From contig CM034312.1 in the NCBI GenBank assembly GCA_019925795.1, forward strand, positions 77,813,528 to 77,877,527: 64,000 nt of DNA, read 5' to 3'. Below are positions 59,553 to 64,000 of the stretch, in pieces; position 1 is the first letter of the stretch; each line of letters opens with the position of its first letter. The translations under genes and the position numbers were made by a program. Source of the stretch: Dendrobium chrysotoxum. Lineage: Eukaryota > Streptophyta > Magnoliopsida > Asparagales > Orchidaceae. The notes beneath the pieces are model-generated. The model saw only the letters and a program-made list of their open reading frames with translations. It had not been told where the DNA came from and did not search any database.

Positions 59553-60613
59553 TGTTAAAACATAATACCCCATATAAGAGGATGGGCCAAATGGCTTTTC
59601 TTCAAAGAAAATGTTTGTAGTTTAATCCTAGTTATAACCTGTAATTGATTGACCGAGTTACGCTTAAGGGTAAAGGGTGACGACTCTTTAATGATTATTG
59701 AAAGTCACATATAAATTGTCTTAAGATAATGAATATAGATAGTAAGATAAAGATCGATGACCAATTGATCAATAGTTGGGATTTAAATTAAAGGCTTATG
59801 ACCAACTGGGTGACAATTGGGATGAAAGGATAAAAATATCACATTAAAGATGCATGTCTCACCCCACTCTTTATATTTATATTTATGATTATCTTTATAT
59901 GATAATGCATTGAACTAATTAATAGATTGATTAATTAATATATTGATAGACAATTATATATAGCATAGTGATTGATAGAAACATATAGTAGAACCATTAA
60001 TATGAAATTGATAGATAATTGATGTTTGTTTTACTACACCCATGTTATAGATTTATAGACTTTTATTATTTTTTTTATAGATTGATAAACACCTTTTTCT
60101 CTGTGAAATACTCTTGTTTTACTGATCATATTAATTTTTACTACTTATTGATTGATATTGACTAGAACTAGAGCATACATATTAATTTTTTCTCCATGCA
60201 TTGAAAATAGTGGTGAGTTTTGGTTACTTGCTAGGCTTTGTAAGCTCATTACGCAGTTTTATATAATTTTAGGTCAAGGTAAGGAGCCTATAAATTGAGG
60301 CTTAGTGGTGATGTTATTTTGGTTTTATTTTAAGTTCTCTAATTTATATGTATTCTTTTGTAGCCAATAGTGGCTATTAAATATATGTTTTTTGGACTTT
60401 GAATTTTATAGCAAGTTGTAAATATCGATAGTAACAATGTAATTATATTTTTCTTAGTATTTATTTATTTTTCTATAATTAATTAGCTTTTGATGTCAAA
60501 TTTATCTAGAATGAATGAATATTAGAGCTATAAGAAAAATAAATAAAATAAGTTAAACAGATAATAAAGAGAAAAAAAATAAAATTCTTCCACTAAGATC
60601 TTGAGGCGTGATA
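59553..60613 (+). repeat. 5' LTR of the sense element
   Basis: 1061 bp starting tgttaaaacataatacccc and ending cttgaggcgtgata. The gggtaaagggtgacgact block near 59668 is a family landmark also seen near 2115, 7696 and, inverted, 55370. Confidence 0.65.
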
Positions 60614-60616
60614 AAG

Positions 60617-60628
60617 TAGTATTTGAGC
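60617..60628 (+). other. Degenerate primer-binding site
   Basis: TAGTATTTGAGC, 3 bases after the LTR end, matches the iMet site TGGTATCAGAGC at 9 of 12 positions. Confidence 0.55.
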
Positions 60629-60796
60629 AATGGTCAGCGGAAGAATTTGCTTGTAACCAGAGCTGCATTAATAATTGCATTAATTATTAATTAAATTAAT
60701 TTATAAATTTGTTCTATTTTGAAGAATTTATTTTATATTTATTTATTTTATTTGAAGGATTTGTTTTGGATTAAGAGTTATTTCTTGATCAGGTAA

Positions 60797-60960
60797 ATGG
60801 ACCCAAAAGAAAAGAAGTCTGAATTTGATACTAAAGCCTTTTTAGTGGCATTTGAGAATATGGAAAAATTTGCTGATATGATCGCTTAGATGGTGAGTGG
60901 TAAATTGACAAAATAGTCTAGGCAGAGCTATATGAAAAGAGGGGGGATTAAAAAGAAAAG
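60797..60960 (+). pseudogene. Start of a gag ORF, broken
   Basis: From the ATG at 60797 the frame reads MDPKEKKSEFD and FENMEKFADMIA, then a stop (TAG at 60887) and another soon after. Position and lysine-rich start fit gag of the flanking LTR element. No further gag domains survive. Confidence 0.5.
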
Positions 60961-61316
60961 GGCTTGTTAGATTATCAGAGCACAGGTCACACTATAATGC
61001 ATTTGGTGTGGGAGGAGAGATGTGGGACCTTGCTATATGGTGAAAAGATAATATTTTAAATATAGTGATTATGGGCACTAAATGGCATAATACCCATTAC
61101 CTGGACATGGTCAGGGATATGCTCAGATTAAAAGTAGATAGTTAGTGTAAGTGAAGGAGGTCCTTGAAGTGCCTGAAGATGTGATTGGTATTATTTATTA
61201 TATTCTTATACATTGAGTTTTTTTATGATTTCATACTTGAATTATATCCGACATGGACTTTTTATTTTCAAATCAACTTTGATTCAACACATTATAGATT
61301 TTATTTTATTTTAAGT

Positions 61317-61336
61317 GCTCTCTCTCTCTCTCTCTC
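61317..61336. repeat. (CT)n microsatellite
   Basis: Short CT run inside the deleted internal region of the sense element. Confidence 0.9.
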
Positions 61337-61393
61337 CCCCTCCCAAACTGATATGAAAATGGTAAGGGCAATATTTTTCCAAGATGGGTAAAT

Positions 61394-61640
61394 TATAATA
61401 ACCCAAATATAAAAAATTATTTTAAAATGAAATTTAGAATTTCTCTTTGAGCTGGAGCACTTCAACGCTATGCTTGGTAGTGTTACGACACTCCTATAAT
61501 TAATCCGTTATAGCTGTCAAATTGATCTGGAGTGAAGGATTATTTGTTGCTAATTGTAAGTAAAATGAATAGAATGAGTTAAAAATATAATAAAGAGAAA
61601 AGAAATGAAATTCTTTCGCTTTAGATTTTGGGGCATGACA
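61394..61640 (+). repeat. Shortened 3' LTR of the sense element
   Basis: Starts TATAATAACCC after a polypurine tract and ends ttggggcatgaca, the terminal sequences of this LTR family, but is only 247 bp. About 0.8 kb of LTR interior is missing. Confidence 0.6.
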
Positions 61641-61649
61641 CATTATGTG

Positions 61650-62260
61650 TCGACTTTTAGAAGATTTCAGGAGATACAGATTGAGAATGTCAGATGTTGA
61701 GCAACATACGGTGGTACGATAGGATGTTTCCTCATATAATGGGAGATTGATGAACAAGAAGGTAGGAATTAGATATCAATAACTGAAAGATGTTTAGCAT
61801 TAGTAGGCATCAAATGATGGTTGATTGGAAACATCAAGTATTGGGTTAATGTTAGTGATGTGCTCAGTCATTCTTCTTGTAAGAAGGGAGAGTAATGACC
61901 TTAAAAGAAGCATTTGGATGTTGGTCATTAACATATATCAAAATTTTGGTGACTCCAGACCTTGAACATCGATGAATAAAAGGGATTGGGTAAGGGTGAC
62001 TTTGGATGTTGGACAGTGTTGGGCATTAGACATTGGCTTATGGTGAGCATCATATTTTGGTTGGCCTTAACAATGGCCGTTGGTAGGCATTTGGCATAGG
62101 TTCATAAAGAGTGTTGGCATTGATCAATGGCAGATGTCAGCATTGGTCAATAATGTACATTAGCATCGATCCATGATAGGAATTGGTATTGATTGATAGA
62201 GAGCATCAGTAGTTGGGTGTGGATGGTTAGAGCTTTAAAGTTTTCAAGTCAAAAAATTCT
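61650..62260. repeat. Dispersed repeat shared with 50480-51300
   Basis: Shares the cagtcattcttcttgtaa block and a chain of variable ttggcat/gcattggt words. Non-coding. Confidence 0.45.
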
Positions 62261-62511
62261 CTCAATCAAACCCTTTTTCAAAACTCCTTGGAAGTATAGA
62301 AACATAACCTACTTGTACATTTCTAGAGCAGTAATTGTAACCATTTTTAAGAGGAAATATAATACTCTATCAAACAATTGAAGTTGATCTCCTTGATCAT
62401 TTTCTTAATATTTTAATAGATTTGGTATATTGAAATTGAGTGATCTTAAACTCATTATTTTATCTCATCAAGATACTTATTCCAAACTATATGCATATCA
62501 CAATATATCAA

Positions 62512-63488
62512 GATTGTGAAAGTCAGACCGGACAACGAACTGGTCGAATCGGGGTCGAACCGGATGACATAATAAATAATAATATTATTAAAAATTAATA
62601 AAATTAACATAATATAATATAAATATATGAGTATTTAATAATATTTATAAAATTTTAAAAATATATAATAAAATTTTATAAATATAAATATCATTTAAGA
62701 ATAATATATTTATATTTATAAGAATAATATTTAATATAATATATAAATTTTTAATATTATGATCATTAATATAATATAAATAATTAAATCTATGAGCATG
62801 TAATAATATTTATAAAATTTGAAATATATAAAATAAAAAATTATAAATATAAATATCATTTAATAATAATATATTTATATATTTATAATTAAATATATTT
62901 ATAATAATAATATTTAATATAATATATAAATTTATAATATAAAAAATTTATATTATTAATTCTTATAATATATATTATAGCAAATTTATAATTCATATTG
63001 CCCAAATTTGTAACCTAACTAAGCCCAAATTTGAAGCCCAACTAATCCAAATTCACATTCTAAACTATATATGCAACGTTTTTAGTCCCACATCATAAGA
63101 GTAGTTTGTGGTTGTTACCTTTAACCCTTTATAAAGTGTGAAGTACACATTTTTTACTAAACAAATTATGTGAGATATTTGAAATAACTTGCATATGTTA
63201 TAGCGTAATTAATCATCATATTTTGTAAAAATATTTTAAAAAGTTAAAAGAATTTAATAGACAAAAATATATTGTTTAAAATTTAATTAAAACAAAAATA
63301 TTTTTTTTATAAATTGGTCAGTTCTTTCCAACCCGGACTAGTTTAGCAGTTCATCGGTTGAATTGCCGGTTCAATTCGAATTGATCCGGTTCAATGCTGA
63401 GTCGATTTTGTAAGCTGGATCGGACCAGTTACTTGACCGGTTCACGGTTAAAGGTTGAACCGGCCGGTCCGGTCTGGTTTTCAAAATA
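62512..63488. mobile_element. Inverted-repeat element with ccggt-rich ends and AT-rich core
   Basis: Left end ttgtgaaagtcagaccggac and right end tccggtctggttttcaaaat are imperfect inverted repeats. Both ends are dense in ggttcaa/ccggt words, whereas 62570-63000 is almost pure A+T with aataatatttaatataatat repeats. The right arm (63310-63480) is much longer than the left (62520-62570). No transposase or clear target duplication. Similar ccggttcaa-ended repeats occur in many plants. Confidence 0.65.
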
Positions 63489-63751
63489 GTGTAATATATA
63501 GTTTAAGGTTATTTGGTCCCTTAAACTATCTGTATTGGGATTAAAAGTGTTCTTTGTATCCTTTTGCTCGTCTAATCAAGATGTTCATTTAGATTATATG
63601 TTTACCAAAAAAAAATGGATGGTCCCCGAGTCAGTTGCAAAAATTTCTAAATTGAATATTTAGATATTTTAAGATATTAAAATTACATCAAAATTTCTCT
63701 TTGTTTAAATAAATTTTCTAATGACTTCTCAATTCTTACTATAATGCATGC

Positions 63752-63969
63752 TTAGGGTCTTTTTGGGATGGATGTTGCATTTTATAAAGTTAGTTGTGAA
63801 GTTGCTAGTGAAAAGACAACTTCATTACTATGGTAGAAGAAAGTCGCTTTCCACCATAAATTTTTTTGAAAAAGCACTGAGAAAGCAACAAGAAAGCAAT
63901 ACTCAAATGAATTTGTAATTGCTTCTTGAAAAACAAAGTAGCTAGAAAATTATCCCAAATAGCCCCTAA
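63752..63969. mobile_element. MITE-like element with ttaggg termini
   Basis: 218 bp. Left ttagggtctttttgggat and right atcccaaatagcccctaa are inverted repeats with 3 mismatches over 18. Middle sequence resembles 18878-19086 and 53287-53505. No exact target duplication. Confidence 0.65.
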
Positions 63970-64000
63970 GTTTTAATTATTGATATCATTAAGGGTGCAT

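Larger units (their letters stand above)
59553..61640 (+). mobile_element. Decayed gypsy element of the same family, sense orientation
   Basis: A full 5' LTR (59553-60613), a tRNA-iMet-like primer site, the start of gag, a polypurine tract (aagatgggtaaat, 61381-61393) and a shortened 3' LTR (61394-61640). Internal sequence between gag start and tract is about 600 bp without pol. The pieces appear in correct order, so this is one internally deleted element. Confidence 0.7.

Overview
This is an AT-rich, transposon-dominated stretch of a flowering-plant nuclear genome. The grounds are a plant-type intronless CAF1 deadenylase gene, remains of a KT/HAK/KUP potassium-transporter gene with short GT-AG introns, remains of a gene for a plant mitochondrial ribosomal protein, plant Ty3/gypsy elements primed by tRNA-iMet, hAT and Tourist-like MITEs, and tRNA-derived SINEs. 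The intact CAF1 gene has a GC-rich 5' half, which weakly suggests a monocot. The species cannot be named from this sequence.

Only one gene looks intact: CAF1 at 16549-17358 (+), a 269-residue CCR4-NOT deadenylase with all DEDDh catalytic residues. It is the survivor of a local family. A full-length dead copy lies at 11685-12489. Two antisense fragments lie at 4303-4702 and 31497-31812. An almost completely deleted copy is at 40658-40730, and an orphan 5' leader is at 8690-8742. A 500-N gap (44345-44844) begins exactly where another copy should start. Most of this is explained by a segmental duplication: about 3892-16496 (unit A) recurs in the same orientation at about 31038-44344 (unit B), with large unshared indels. 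Both units also carry remains of an mS35-like mitochondrial ribosomal protein gene on the minus strand.

Between the units lie a 5'-truncated HAK/KUP pseudogene (19285-20966, one in-frame stop), a Copia-like LTR remnant, an old Tat-like LTR remnant, a gypsy integrase tail and a gag-only LTR retroelement (24228-29009, antisense). To the right of the gap is the 3' end of a Tat/Ogre-lineage gypsy element. It consists of an antisense extra ORF with its own TATA box, a polypurine tract and a 1.04-kb LTR. Then come a field of small DNA transposons and MITEs (47.9-53.5 kb), a second gag-only element (54353-59094, antisense), a related decayed element in sense orientation (59553-61640), a GC-ended, AT-cored inverted-repeat element (62512-63488) and one more MITE-like element.

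Nothing here amounts to an undescribed operational system. The points most worth a second look are the CAF1 birth-and-death cluster with antisense copies, the assembly gap that probably hides a CAF1 gene, the repeated LTR-gag-LTR architecture without pol, and the antisense ORF with its own promoter.
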